DNA of 64,000 nucleotides, taken from the NCBI GenBank assembly GCA_015069575.1, contig SVIH01000006.1, positions 1 to 64,000 on the forward strand, in the 5' to 3' direction. The translations under genes and the position numbers were made by a program. A model generated the notes under the pieces. That model saw only the letters and a program-made list of their open reading frames with translations, was not told where the DNA came from and searched no databases. This DNA is from Clostridiales bacterium. Its GTDB lineage: Bacteria; Bacillota; Clostridia; Christensenellales; QALW01. This document shows positions 53,537 to 62,040 of the stretch, one piece after another (position 1 is the stretch's first letter; each line of letters begins with the position of its first letter).

Positions 53537-54334
53537 TTAGTTAGCTTTAATTACCTTAACCTGTTTGTTCTGCATATAAGGAATAGAAATGCTCATAGCT
53601 TCAGCTCTTTCATCGGTAATTGTCATGCCGTTCCAGATGCAGTCGATGTTCTTTGCATTAAGTTCTGTTTCTTTTGCAGCCCAGCTGATTTCTTGGAATT
53701 TAGCGTTAATACCAAGTTCTGCGCAAACAGCCTTTGCAAATTCTGTTTCAAAACCGATAAGTTCACCGTTATCGTCTTTGTAGTTCATGGGTGCAAAGTA
53801 TGTGATGCCGATAATAAGTTCGCCCTTATTTTTGATGTATTCCCAGTCAGAATCAGTTTCGCTTTGCTTAAATGCATCAAAAGTTGAATCAGCAGTAATG
53901 ATTTCGCCAAGCTTATATTTATCAGCGATTTGTTTAAGTTTGCCGTTATCTTTTAAAGTTTTGATAGCTTCGTTTACTTTTGCAGTAACGTCAGAACCTT
54001 TTCTGAAAGCAATACCGTAGTTTTCTTCGTTAAAACCTGTGCCTTCAACTTTAAGGTTTTCGTAATCTGTGCCTTCACCGATTGAACCGATTGACATAAC
54101 ATAGTCAATAACAGCAGCATCTGCGGTGCCGGATGAAACTTCCATCAATGCTTTTGCCTGTGTGTCAACTGCGGTGTAGGAGTATTCCTTAAATTCATCA
54201 GCGGTCATTGCAACTGTTTCACCTGCTGATTCCTTTTCAGCAACGATAACAAGCGCTTCTTCTTCCTGGTTGCAGCCTGCAAAGCCGCAGATAGCTAAAA
54301 CAACTGCAAGTGCTAAAATAAGTATCTTTTTCAT
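53537..54334 (-). CDS. Amino-acid ABC transporter substrate-binding lipoprotein, apparently circularly permuted
   Basis: 265 residues. A lipoprotein signal ends at C21 (GFAGC). In ordinary family-3 binding proteins the IGITYFAPMNYKDDNG...GFETEFAKAVC...WNGMTITDERAE part forms the first half and the AEKESAGE...VDTQAKALMEV...YGIAFRKGSD part the second. Here the order is reversed: residues 28-145 are the usual second half, 163-265 the usual first half, joined by a linker near 146-162. The protein ends at KQVKVIKAN, where the normal hinge strand would continue. It is one uninterrupted reading frame with its own promoter, an AAGGAG site and downstream permease and ATPase genes, so it looks functional. 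Confidence 0.85.
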   Translation of the reverse strand: MKKILILALAVVLAICGFAGCNQEEEALVIVAEKESAGETVAMTADEFKEYSYTAVDTQAKALMEVSSGTADAAVIDYVMSIGSIGEGTDYENLKVEGTGFNEENYGIAFRKGSDVTAKVNEAIKTLKDNGKLKQIADKYKLGEIITADSTFDAFKQSETDSDWEYIKNKGELIIGITYFAPMNYKDDNGELIGFETEFAKAVCAELGINAKFQEISWAAKETELNAKNIDCIWNGMTITDERAEAMSISIPYMQNKQVKVIKAN

Positions 54335-54391
54335 AATAAAATCTCCTTTTGTTTTACCGCTTTATTATGCTAAAGCGATGTTGATGTGCTT

Positions 54392-54420
54392 ATAATACCG
54401 CATTTTATTAAGTATGTCAA
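54392..54420 (-). promoter_or_regulatory. Promoter of the amino-acid ABC transporter operon
   Basis: TTGACA (54420-54415), 17 bases, TATTAT (54397-54392) on the minus strand. Confidence 0.75.
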
Positions 54421-54461
54421 CTGTTTTTTTGAACTTTTTTATTTTCAAAAAAAACGGTTTG

Positions 54462-54470
54462 TGGTATAAT
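54462..54470 (+). promoter_or_regulatory. Extended -10 promoter of the U32 operon
   Basis: TGGTATAAT with no clear -35. Its predicted start site near 54477 means that the longer open frame beginning at 54414 cannot be the true start of the gene. Confidence 0.5.
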
Positions 54471-54503
54471 GTTATCGATTATGATGTTAACGGGGGGCAT
54501 AAA

Positions 54504-56522
54504 TTGAATATGTGTGAAATTCTTGCCCCAAGTGGCGCTTTTGAACAGTTGCAGGCAGCAGTAAATGCAGGCGCTGATGCGGTTTATCTTGGATACGGCG
54601 ATTTTAACGCAAGAAGAAACGCTAAAAACTTTACATTCGATGAATTGAAAAAAGCGGTTGATTATGCTCATGAAAACGGAGTTAAAGTGCATGCAACGGT
54701 AAACACTTTAATTAAAGATACTGAAATCGAAAAAATTTATTCGGTATTAACGGATCTTGCAAAAGTCAATATTGATGCAGTAATTGTACAGGATCTTGGC
54801 GTTGCAAGAATAATTAAGGAAAGTTTTCCTGATTTAATTATGCACGCTTCAACACAACTTACGGTGCATAATGTTGCCGGTGCAAAAATATTAAAAAGTC
54901 TTGGGTTTTCTCGCGTTGTACTTTCCCGCGAATTAAGCGAGAAAGAAATTGAAAAAATCTGCAAAGAAACTGATATAGAAATTGAAGTATTTATCCACGG
55001 CGCGTTATGTATGTCAATTTCAGGCGGTTGCTATCTTTCTTCAATCTTAGGGCAAAGAAGCGGTAACCGTGGTTTGTGCGCACAACCTTGCCGTCTTGAT
55101 TTTACCCTTAATAACCGCGACCACGCACTTTCTTTAAAGGATATGTGCCATATACCTTATATTAAAAGACTTAAGGAAATAGGTGTAACCAGTTTTAAAA
55201 TTGAAGGCAGAATGAAGCGCCCTGAATACGTTTACGCTTCTGTTAAAGCATGCAAACAAGCGTTAAATGGTGAAAAACCCGATCTTGAAACATTAAAAAA
55301 TGTGTTTTCCCGTTCAGGTTTTACCGATGGCTATATTTTAGGTAATCGCGATAGTGATATGTTTGGCTATCGCAAAAAGGAAGATGTTGAAAACACAGAA
55401 AAAGTTTTAAAAAGTCTTTCCGTTTATAAAAATCCTCAACAAAGAGTGCCTGTAACATTAAAAGCAATTATAAAAGATGGGGAAGAAGCCACCGTTACAT
55501 ATAATGATGGAATAAACGCGGTTGCTGTTACAGGGCAAAAACCTGTAAAAGCAATTAACAGGGAAACAGGAAAAGAAGATGTTTTAAAACAACTTTCAAA
55601 AACAGGTGGAACACCTTATTATATAAACGAAAATGAAGTTTTTGTTGAAAAAGGGCTTTCTTATCCCTTATCAGAACTTAATGCTTTAAGGCGAGAAGCA
55701 TTGGAAAAACTTTCAAAAGCAAGAATATACAGAAAAGAACATACAGTTTTACCCTTAAAAGAAGAACATTTTAAAACAAAAAGAGAGCAAAAAACAGTTA
55801 TCAGGGTTGCAAACAAAGAACAACTTAAATTTATTCAAAATGATACACCCATAATTATACCTATTGAGCACATTACACAGGAAATTTTATCAAAATACAA
55901 TAATGTAATTGGTGAAATACCATCTTTAATATTTCCATTTGATGAAGAAAAGGTTCACGAAAAACTAGCCATATTAAAGGGATTTGGGTTAAAAACCGTT
56001 TCTGTAGATAACATAAGCGGAATATATTATGCAAAAGAGCATGGTTTTAATATAATTTGTTCCTGGGGAATGAATGTATTAAACTCTTTGTCGGTTTTTG
56101 CCTTAAATGATATAGGTGTTAAGGGGATAATTGCCACCTTTGAAAGCAGCAAAAAGGGTATTTTGGAACTTTCTAACCCTGTTCCTGTTGGGCATATAAC
56201 TTACGGTTACCTTCCGTTAATGCGGATGCGCGCTTGCCCCAACAAAACACAAAAAAATTGTAAAAATTGTAACGGAATTTCTTTAATTAAAGATAGAATG
56301 AACATAGAGTTTGCACTTTTATGTAACGATAAAAAGTACACAACCCTTTTAAATTCCGTTCCTCTTTGCGTGTTTGATGAAGATATAAAAAGCGATTTTA
56401 ACCTTTTATATTTTACTTTGGAATCACCACAGATGGTTAAGGAAATTTACGAACTTTCACAACAAAATTCTGCCCCTGACTTTATAAGAACCAAAGGGCT
56501 GTACTTTAAGAACCTTAAATAG
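54504..56522 (+). CDS. U32 family protein with DUF3656-like C-terminal part (RlhA-type)
   Basis: About 672 residues from a TTG at 54504 (GGGGGG six bases upstream); the ATG at 54510 is the alternative. The U32 core starts CEILAPSGAFEQLQAAVNAGADAVYLG and carries HASTQLTVHN, VFIHGALCMSISGGCYLSS and RSGNRGLCAQPCRLDF, where the Cys residues bind an iron-sulfur cluster in characterised relatives. The longer C-terminal half fits the branch that includes RlhA, a 23S rRNA C2501 hydroxylase; the older label is collagenase-like protease. A GTTCPxxC-like cluster CPNKTQKNCKNC is near the end. Confidence 0.8.
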   Translation: MNMCEILAPSGAFEQLQAAVNAGADAVYLGYGDFNARRNAKNFTFDELKKAVDYAHENGVKVHATVNTLIKDTEIEKIYSVLTDLAKVNIDAVIVQDLGVARIIKESFPDLIMHASTQLTVHNVAGAKILKSLGFSRVVLSRELSEKEIEKICKETDIEIEVFIHGALCMSISGGCYLSSILGQRSGNRGLCAQPCRLDFTLNNRDHALSLKDMCHIPYIKRLKEIGVTSFKIEGRMKRPEYVYASVKACKQALNGEKPDLETLKNVFSRSGFTDGYILGNRDSDMFGYRKKEDVENTEKVLKSLSVYKNPQQRVPVTLKAIIKDGEEATVTYNDGINAVAVTGQKPVKAINRETGKEDVLKQLSKTGGTPYYINENEVFVEKGLSYPLSELNALRREALEKLSKARIYRKEHTVLPLKEEHFKTKREQKTVIRVANKEQLKFIQNDTPIIIPIEHITQEILSKYNNVIGEIPSLIFPFDEEKVHEKLAILKGFGLKTVSVDNISGIYYAKEHGFNIICSWGMNVLNSLSVFALNDIGVKGIIATFESSKKGILELSNPVPVGHITYGYLPLMRMRACPNKTQKNCKNCNGISLIKDRMNIEFALLCNDKKYTTLLNSVPLCVFDEDIKSDFNLLYFTLESPQMVKEIYELSQQNSAPDFIRTKGLYFKNLK

Positions 56523-56531
56523 GAGATAAAA

Positions 56532-57722
56532 ATGAAAAAATTAGAATTACTTGCACCTGCAGGTGATATGGAATGTTTAAAAACTGCATTTAAGTTTGGC
56601 GCTGATGCCGTTTATATTGGCGGACCATTTATGCAGTTAAGGTCAAAAGTAACGGGTTTTACAATAGAAGATATTGCTGAAGCAGTAAAATACGCCCATT
56701 CTTTAAACAAAAAACTGTATGTTACGGTAAATTCTTTTGCAAAGGATCAGGAATTTAAAGAAATTGTTGAATATGGCAGAAAATTAAAAGACATTAATGT
56801 TGATGCTGTTATAGTTTCTGACCTTGGTGTTATCAGCGTTTTAAGGAGTCAGGTACCTGATTTAGAAATTCATGTATCCACCCAGGCAAACTGCCAGAAT
56901 GCCTTTGCGGCAAAGGTTTATTATGATTTGGGCGTTAAAAGAATCGTGATTGCAAGGGAAATGAATTTGGAAGAAATCAAGAATTTTTCTAAAATAATTC
57001 CTGCAGATTTGGAAATCGAAGCATTTGTTCACGGCGCTATGTGTATGGCTTATTCAGGCAGATGTTTTATAAGCACTTACTTAACAAACAGAAGCGGAAA
57101 CAGGGGCGAATGTACTCAGCCTTGCCGCTGGCGTTATCACCTTGTTGAGCAAACAAGACCAAACGAGTTTTTTCCTATAGAAGAAGGAGAAAAAGGAACA
57201 ACGCTTTTGTCTTCCCGAGATATGAAATGCATCGATTTTCTTGATGAATTAATAGATGCAGGGGTAACTTCCTTTAAAATTGAAGGCAGAATGAAATCGC
57301 CTTACTATGTTGCAACGGTAGTAAATGCATACCGTCACGCGATTGATAAAACAGCGCCAACAGAACTTTTAAGTAAAGAACTTGATGCAGTAAGCCACCG
57401 CCCGTATTCAAGCGGATTTTACTTTGGCGAATTAGAAAGATATATGCCTGATGATGATATGGCGTATAAACAGGACAAAGTTTTTGCAGGAATAGTAAAA
57501 AAATGTGAAAACGGTAAATTAACAATAGAACAACGCAATTATTTTAAAGAAGGCGATGTTTTTGAAGTTATTTCGACTAAAAGTATCGGTTTAAATTTTG
57601 AAGTAAAAAATTTATATAACAGCAACAACGAAAAAGTGGATACGGCGCCGCACCCACAGGAATTAGTTACTATGGATTGTCCCTTTAATTTAGAAGAAGG
57701 GGATATTTTAAGAAAGAGGTAA
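56532..57722 (+). CDS. U32 family protein, TrhP/YegQ-like
   Basis: 396 residues with LLAPAGDMECLKTAFKFGADAVYIGG, HVSTQANCQNAFAAK, AFVHGAMCMAYSGRC and RSGNRGECTQPCRWRY, and a C-terminal beta domain. This is the branch of TrhP (YegQ), which with prephenate-derived substrate hydroxylates U34 of tRNA. It lies nine bases after the other U32 gene. The next gene, aroC, makes chorismate, the precursor of the prephenate needed by TrhP in E. coli, though this may be coincidence. Confidence 0.85.
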   Translation: MKKLELLAPAGDMECLKTAFKFGADAVYIGGPFMQLRSKVTGFTIEDIAEAVKYAHSLNKKLYVTVNSFAKDQEFKEIVEYGRKLKDINVDAVIVSDLGVISVLRSQVPDLEIHVSTQANCQNAFAAKVYYDLGVKRIVIAREMNLEEIKNFSKIIPADLEIEAFVHGAMCMAYSGRCFISTYLTNRSGNRGECTQPCRWRYHLVEQTRPNEFFPIEEGEKGTTLLSSRDMKCIDFLDELIDAGVTSFKIEGRMKSPYYVATVVNAYRHAIDKTAPTELLSKELDAVSHRPYSSGFYFGELERYMPDDDMAYKQDKVFAGIVKKCENGKLTIEQRNYFKEGDVFEVISTKSIGLNFEVKNLYNSNNEKVDTAPHPQELVTMDCPFNLEEGDILRKR

Positions 57723-57725
57723 AAT

Positions 57726-58781
57726 ATGTCTACCTTTGGCAAAAATATAAAAGTCGATATATTTGGTGAATCACACGGTGATTTTATAGGCGTAACCATT
57801 GAAAACTTAAAAAAAGGTCATAAAATCGACCTTAATAAATTACAACAGTTTGTTGATTTAAGAAAACCCGGAAATAATGAAATTTCAACTGCACGAAAAG
57901 AAGAAGATAAGGTAATAGTTCTTTCAGGGCTTGATAAAGATTTTATTACGGACGGTTCAATTTTTAAAGCAGTTATCTATAACACCAATACTCGTTCTTC
58001 AGATTACGAAAAAACCGTTCCACGCCCAAGCCATGCAGATTATCCGTCTTTTGTAAAATACGGCAAAATTTTTTCTGGTGGCGGAAAATATTCAGGTAGA
58101 TTAACAGCGGCTCTTTGCATTGCAGGAGGCGTGTTTTTGCAGATGCTAGAAAACAAAGGCATAAATTTTGACGGGCATATTTTGTCAATTCATGGCGTAA
58201 ATGACGATGATTTTGACAGTCTTAATCAAAAAAGTGAAGAAATATACAAAAAAACATTCCCCGTTATAAACGATAAACAAGGGGAGCAAATGCAAAAAGA
58301 GATACTTTTGGCAAAGGAAAAAGGCGATTCTGTTGGCGGAAAAATAGAGTGTAAAATCACAGGCTTGCCCGTTGGCATCGGGGATGGTATTTTTGATGGT
58401 ATTGATGGGCATATCGCAAACGCGGTGTTTGGAATCCCCGGCGTTAAAGGTGTTGAATTTGGCATAGGATTTAATGTTTGCGAATTGCTTGGAAGCCAGA
58501 ATAATGATGAATTTTATTTTGATAAAACAGTAAAAACATATACTAATAATTCAGGCGGAGTTACAGGCGGAATGACCAATGGTATGCCACTTGTGTTTAC
58601 CGTTGCCTTGAAGCCTACACCGTCTATTTATAAAGAGCAACGGTCGGTTGATCTTAAAACTAACGAAAATGTAACGCTAAAAATTAAGGGCAGGCACGAT
58701 CCTTGTATTGTGCAAAGGGCGGTAGCGCCTGTAATTTCTGCGTGCGCCATCGCTGTTTATGATTTAATGGAGGAATTATGA
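57726..58781 (+). CDS. aroC: Chorismate synthase
   Basis: Last step of the shikimate pathway (EPSP to chorismate, reduced flavin required). 351 residues with the N-terminal FGESHGDFIGVTIENL signature, PRPSHADYPSFVKYG, GGGKYSGRLTAALCIAG and the C-terminal KGRHDPCIVQRAVAPV. Starts three bases after the U32 gene stop and overlaps aroQ by 4 bases. Confidence 0.94.
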   Translation: MSTFGKNIKVDIFGESHGDFIGVTIENLKKGHKIDLNKLQQFVDLRKPGNNEISTARKEEDKVIVLSGLDKDFITDGSIFKAVIYNTNTRSSDYEKTVPRPSHADYPSFVKYGKIFSGGGKYSGRLTAALCIAGGVFLQMLENKGINFDGHILSIHGVNDDDFDSLNQKSEEIYKKTFPVINDKQGEQMQKEILLAKEKGDSVGGKIECKITGLPVGIGDGIFDGIDGHIANAVFGIPGVKGVEFGIGFNVCELLGSQNNDEFYFDKTVKTYTNNSGGVTGGMTNGMPLVFTVALKPTPSIYKEQRSVDLKTNENVTLKIKGRHDPCIVQRAVAPVISACAIAVYDLMEEL

Positions 58782-59206
58782 AAATATTAGTTTTAAACGG
58801 ACCAAACCTTAATCTTTTAGGTGTTCGCGAGCCTGACCATTACGGTAATTCTACCTATAATGACCTTGTAAAATTAATAAAAAACCATTGTAAAATAAAA
58901 AAAATTGGTGTTGCAATAAAGCAAACCAATTATGAAGGCAAACTTGTTGAAATGATACAAAACGCCCGAGGTAAGTTTGATGGCATTGTTATTAATCCCG
59001 CTGCATATACCCACACAAGCGTTGCTATATTAGATGCGGTAAAAGCAGTAAACATTCCCTGTGTTGAAGTTCATATTTCAAATGTGGAAGAAAGGGAAGA
59101 TTTCAGGCAGGTTTCATATATCCGTTCAGCATGCAAAAAAACTATTACAGGAAAAGGTTTTGATGGGTATTTAGAAGCAATTGATTATTTAATTGAAAAC
59201 AGGTGA
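58778..59206 (+). CDS. aroQ: 3-dehydroquinate dehydratase, type II
   Basis: Third step of the shikimate pathway. 142 residues with NGPNLNLLGVREPDHYG (catalytic Tyr22, Arg17), NPAAYTHTSVAILDA and the EVHISN motif with the catalytic His. Overlaps aroC by 4 bases. Confidence 0.94.
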   Translation: MKILVLNGPNLNLLGVREPDHYGNSTYNDLVKLIKNHCKIKKIGVAIKQTNYEGKLVEMIQNARGKFDGIVINPAAYTHTSVAILDAVKAVNIPCVEVHISNVEEREDFRQVSYIRSACKKTITGKGFDGYLEAIDYLIENR

Positions 59207-59211
59207 AAAAT

Positions 59212-59937
59212 ATGTTTGATGCAAAAAAAGTAACAAACGATTGCGTAAATTGGATAAAAGAATTTTTTGAAGAAAACGGCAAAGGCTGTAATGCTGTTAT
59301 TGGTATTTCAGGGGGTAAAGATTCTTCTGTTGCCGCTGCCCTTTGTGTTAAGGCATTAGGTAAAGAAAGAGTTATCGGCGTTTTAATGCCTTGCGGAGAA
59401 CAGCACGATATTGATATGGCTCAATTGTTGGTTAATCATCTTGGAATTAAATATTATGTTATTAATGTTTTTGATGCAGTAGAAGGCGTAAAAAAAGCGT
59501 TACCTTTTGATGCAACAGAACAAACTTTAACTAATATTGCGCCAAGGGTAAGAATGACCACCCTTTACGCAGTTGCCCAAAGCCATAACGGCAGAGTGGT
59601 AAACACTTGTAATCTTTCTGAAGATTGGGTTGGATATTCTACAAGATACGGCGATGCGGCAGGGGATTTTTCGCCAATGTGCAATTTGACGGTACAAGAA
59701 GTAAAAGCCATTGGCAGAGAGCTTAATTTACCTGATGTTTTAGTTGATAAAGTGCCTATTGACGGGCTTTGCGGCAAAACCGACGAAGATAATCTTGGTT
59801 TTACTTATTTAGTGCTGGATAGATATATACGAACAGGTGAAATTGACGACCCTGAAACTAAAGAAATTATCGACAGAAAGCATAAAATGAACTTATTTAA
59901 ACTTCAACTTATGCCTTCTTTTAAACCTGAAATTTAA
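59212..59937 (+). CDS. nadE: NAD(+) synthetase, ammonia-dependent type
   Basis: Converts deamido-NAD to NAD. 241 residues with the PP-loop SGGKDS at 33-38, RMTTLYAVAQ, NTCNLSEDWVGYSTRYGD and GLCGKTDEDNLGFTY. No glutaminase domain, so ammonia is used directly. I prefer the ATG at 59212 (AGGTG six bases upstream) to the overlapping GTG at 59203. It is last in the U32-aroCQ operon. Together with pncB it gives two nicotinate salvage steps in the window. Confidence 0.93.
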   Translation: MFDAKKVTNDCVNWIKEFFEENGKGCNAVIGISGGKDSSVAAALCVKALGKERVIGVLMPCGEQHDIDMAQLLVNHLGIKYYVINVFDAVEGVKKALPFDATEQTLTNIAPRVRMTTLYAVAQSHNGRVVNTCNLSEDWVGYSTRYGDAAGDFSPMCNLTVQEVKAIGRELNLPDVLVDKVPIDGLCGKTDEDNLGFTYLVLDRYIRTGEIDDPETKEIIDRKHKMNLFKLQLMPSFKPEI

Positions 59938-59941
59938 AAAT

Positions 59942-59972
59942 AAAAGCAACTTCTATGTGAAGTTGCTTTTTT
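59942..59972. terminator. Bidirectional terminator between nadE and the NahK-like gene
   Basis: Stem AAAAGCAACTTC / GAAGTTGCTTTT with five-base loop and T-runs on both sides. Confidence 0.9.
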
Positions 59973-59974
59973 AT

Positions 59975-61036
59975 TTACTGTTCTTTAATAAAAGAAATCA
60001 TTTTATCTAAACATTGTTCCATTTCGCTTACAAGTTTAAATTGGGTACGGCATCTATCAAGGTTATGATGTTCACGATGAATTTTAAAGTATGTATCACC
60101 GTTTAAATAGTCAGTTAAAAAACGCATACCGCATTCAAATGTCATTAAAAGGCAACCGTAGGGGAATGAAAGTTTTTCTTCTTTCGTTAAACCGTTGCCA
60201 CAACCTTTTATAAAACCTTCGGCAAATGCTTTATAAAGTTCAAAATCAAAATGAACTTTTGATAAATCGGTTTCATCTTCTGCAGCGGTTGATGCGCCAA
60301 AGCGGATAGCATCACCAAAATCGTTGGCGGCATAGCCTGGCATAACTGTATCAAGATCAATTACGCAAAGGGGTTCACGAGTTTTAATATCAAAAAGAAC
60401 ATTGTTGAGTTTTGTATCGTTATGGGTAACGCGAAGCGGTAATTTTGAATAAATATCAGTAATATTTTTAATCATTTCATAATGATTAATAGCAAAATCA
60501 ATTTCTTCTTTGCAATCGCAGGCTCTATTTTTAACATCCTTATTTAGAGCATCTTTAAAGGCTTCATAACGCTTAAGAGTATCGTGGAAATGGGGGATAG
60601 TTTCAACTAATTGTGAAGCATCAAACCCTGATAATTTTTGCTGAAAATCGCCAAAGCCAAAGCCGCATGAATAAAGATCTTGTTTTGTTTCAACTTTATC
60701 AAGGCTTAAAGAATCCTGAATAAAAATATAAGTTCTGTAAACCAAGCCGTCAGCACATTTATAGTAACTTTTGCCGTCAATAGCAGGAATAACGCTGATG
60801 GCCTCTCTTAAAACATCACCGCCGTTATTAAAAAGCATCTTTTGCAAAAAGGCTGTAACAAGGCAAATGTTATTCATAAGTGCCTCGTAATCTTTAAAAA
60901 CATCAGTGTTTATTCTTTGTAAAATAAACTTATCTTCAACGCGGAAAGTGTCATTAATGTGGCCGTTGCCCCAGGGAATGCATTTTGCGTCAGGCTCAAA
61001 ACCAAAATTCACAAGAATTTCTTTTAAATTACTCAT
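59975..61036 (-). CDS. N-acetylhexosamine 1-kinase-like phosphotransferase (NahK-like, APH fold)
   Basis: 353 residues of the APH kinase fold with the catalytic loop RVTHNDTKLNNVLFD, the DFG-like IDLDTVMPG and FGDAIRFGASTAAEDE. Stretches such as GFDASQLVETI, PHFHDTLKRYEAFK and the RFGAS...LSKVHF region resemble bifidobacterial NahK, which phosphorylates GlcNAc/GalNAc for the lacto-N-biose pathway. That pathway's phosphorylase is not next to it. A good promoter and a GGAG site precede the ATG; the gene stands alone between a terminator and a divergent promoter. Confidence 0.75.
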   Translation of the reverse strand: MSNLKEILVNFGFEPDAKCIPWGNGHINDTFRVEDKFILQRINTDVFKDYEALMNNICLVTAFLQKMLFNNGGDVLREAISVIPAIDGKSYYKCADGLVYRTYIFIQDSLSLDKVETKQDLYSCGFGFGDFQQKLSGFDASQLVETIPHFHDTLKRYEAFKDALNKDVKNRACDCKEEIDFAINHYEMIKNITDIYSKLPLRVTHNDTKLNNVLFDIKTREPLCVIDLDTVMPGYAANDFGDAIRFGASTAAEDETDLSKVHFDFELYKAFAEGFIKGCGNGLTKEEKLSFPYGCLLMTFECGMRFLTDYLNGDTYFKIHREHHNLDRCRTQFKLVSEMEQCLDKMISFIKEQ

Positions 61037-61068
61037 AATCGCTCCTAAAAAACAAATGTGTGTAGGAT

Positions 61069-61097
61069 ATTATAACAGAGTTTTTTACATAATTCAA
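61069..61097 (-). promoter_or_regulatory. Promoter of the NahK-like gene
   Basis: TTGAAT (61097-61092), 17 bases, TATAAT (61074-61069) with TGn extension on the minus strand. Confidence 0.65.
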
Positions 61098-61163
61098 TAG
61101 CAAAGCGAGATTTTTATAAAAATTTGTTTACAAAAAAATATTCTTTTATTTTCCTTTTATATA

Positions 61164-61172
61164 TGGTATAAT
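61164..61172 (+). promoter_or_regulatory. Extended -10 promoter of rbgA
   Basis: TGGTATAAT, 31 bases before the rbgA ATG, with no clear -35. Confidence 0.5.
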
Positions 61173-61203
61173 AAATAATATTATATCTATAATGGAGATT
61201 TTT

Positions 61204-62040
61204 ATGCATATCAACTGGTATCCAGGGCATATGACTGCCGCTAAAAGAATGATGGAAGAAAACCTTAAACTCATTGATGTTATTATTGAGTTAAGAGATG
61301 CGCGCATTCCGTTTTCAAGCGCAAACCCTGATATAGAAAAATTTAACAAACCCCGCCTTGTGATTTTAAACAAAGCCGATCTTGCAGACCCTAAAAAAAC
61401 AAAACAATGGATAAAATGGTTTGATGATAAAAACATTCCTGCTTTGGCTGTTTGCGCAAGAAGCAAACAAAACGAAGTTGTTTCATTTGTAAATAAAATC
61501 TGCAAAGAAAAGGCTGAATATTTTAAACAAAAGGGCGTTCAGCGAAATATGCGCGCTCTTGTAGCAGGCATTCCAAATGCAGGCAAATCAACTTTAATAA
61601 ACTCCTTAACCGGCGCGCAAAAGGCAAAAACGGGGGATAAGCCCGGTGTAACAAGGGGCAAACAGTGGGTAAAAACAGGGGCAGTTGATTTATTAGATTC
61701 GCCCGGACTTTTATGGCCAAGGTTTGATGATCAAAAGTGTGCCCGATATCTTGCATTTACAGGGGCAATAAACGATGAAATTCTTGATAGAGACGAACTT
61801 GCGTTAGAACTTATTAAAACTTTACGCGATCTTTATCCTGAAAATCTTAAAGAGCGATATAAAATTGAATTAGGCGAAGAAGCCATTATGGATTATGAAT
61901 CCATTTGTGAAAAACGCGGGTTTTTGCTTAAAAACAGGGAATACGATTATTCACGCTGTGCAAGAATTCTTTTAGATGAGTTCCGTGCAGGCACAATAGG
62001 CAGAATTACTTTGGAGGTTCCTGATGACATTAGAGTTTGA
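61204..62040 (+). CDS. rbgA: Ribosome biogenesis GTPase RbgA (YlqF)
   Basis: Late 50S assembly factor. 278 residues; a circularly permuted GTPase with G4 NKAD (56-59) before G1 GIPNAGKST (122-130) and G3 DSPG (165-168), and the C-terminal RNA-binding domain. The start MHINWYPGHM at 61204 is the family N-terminus and has GGAG upstream; the ATG four codons earlier overlaps that site. It overlaps rnhB by 17 bases. Confidence 0.95.
   Translation: MHINWYPGHMTAAKRMMEENLKLIDVIIELRDARIPFSSANPDIEKFNKPRLVILNKADLADPKKTKQWIKWFDDKNIPALAVCARSKQNEVVSFVNKICKEKAEYFKQKGVQRNMRALVAGIPNAGKSTLINSLTGAQKAKTGDKPGVTRGKQWVKTGAVDLLDSPGLLWPRFDDQKCARYLAFTGAINDEILDRDELALELIKTLRDLYPENLKERYKIELGEEAIMDYESICEKRGFLLKNREYDYSRCARILLDEFRAGTIGRITLEVPDDIRV

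Noticed and set aside
53537-54334. Binding protein as a truncated or frameshifted pseudogene
   Set aside because: The frame is open from a proper lipobox to the end, both halves are complete and well conserved, and promoter, ribosome binding site and partner genes are intact; only the order of the halves is changed.
54414-54503. Long N-terminal extension of the first U32 gene
   Set aside because: A TATAAT box and the predicted transcript start lie inside this stretch, and the U32 domain begins only after the TTG/ATG at 54504/54510.
54417-54692. Minus-strand reading frame opposite the U32 start
   Set aside because: No ribosome binding site, no recognisable motif, and it covers a promoter and a well-conserved coding region on the other strand.
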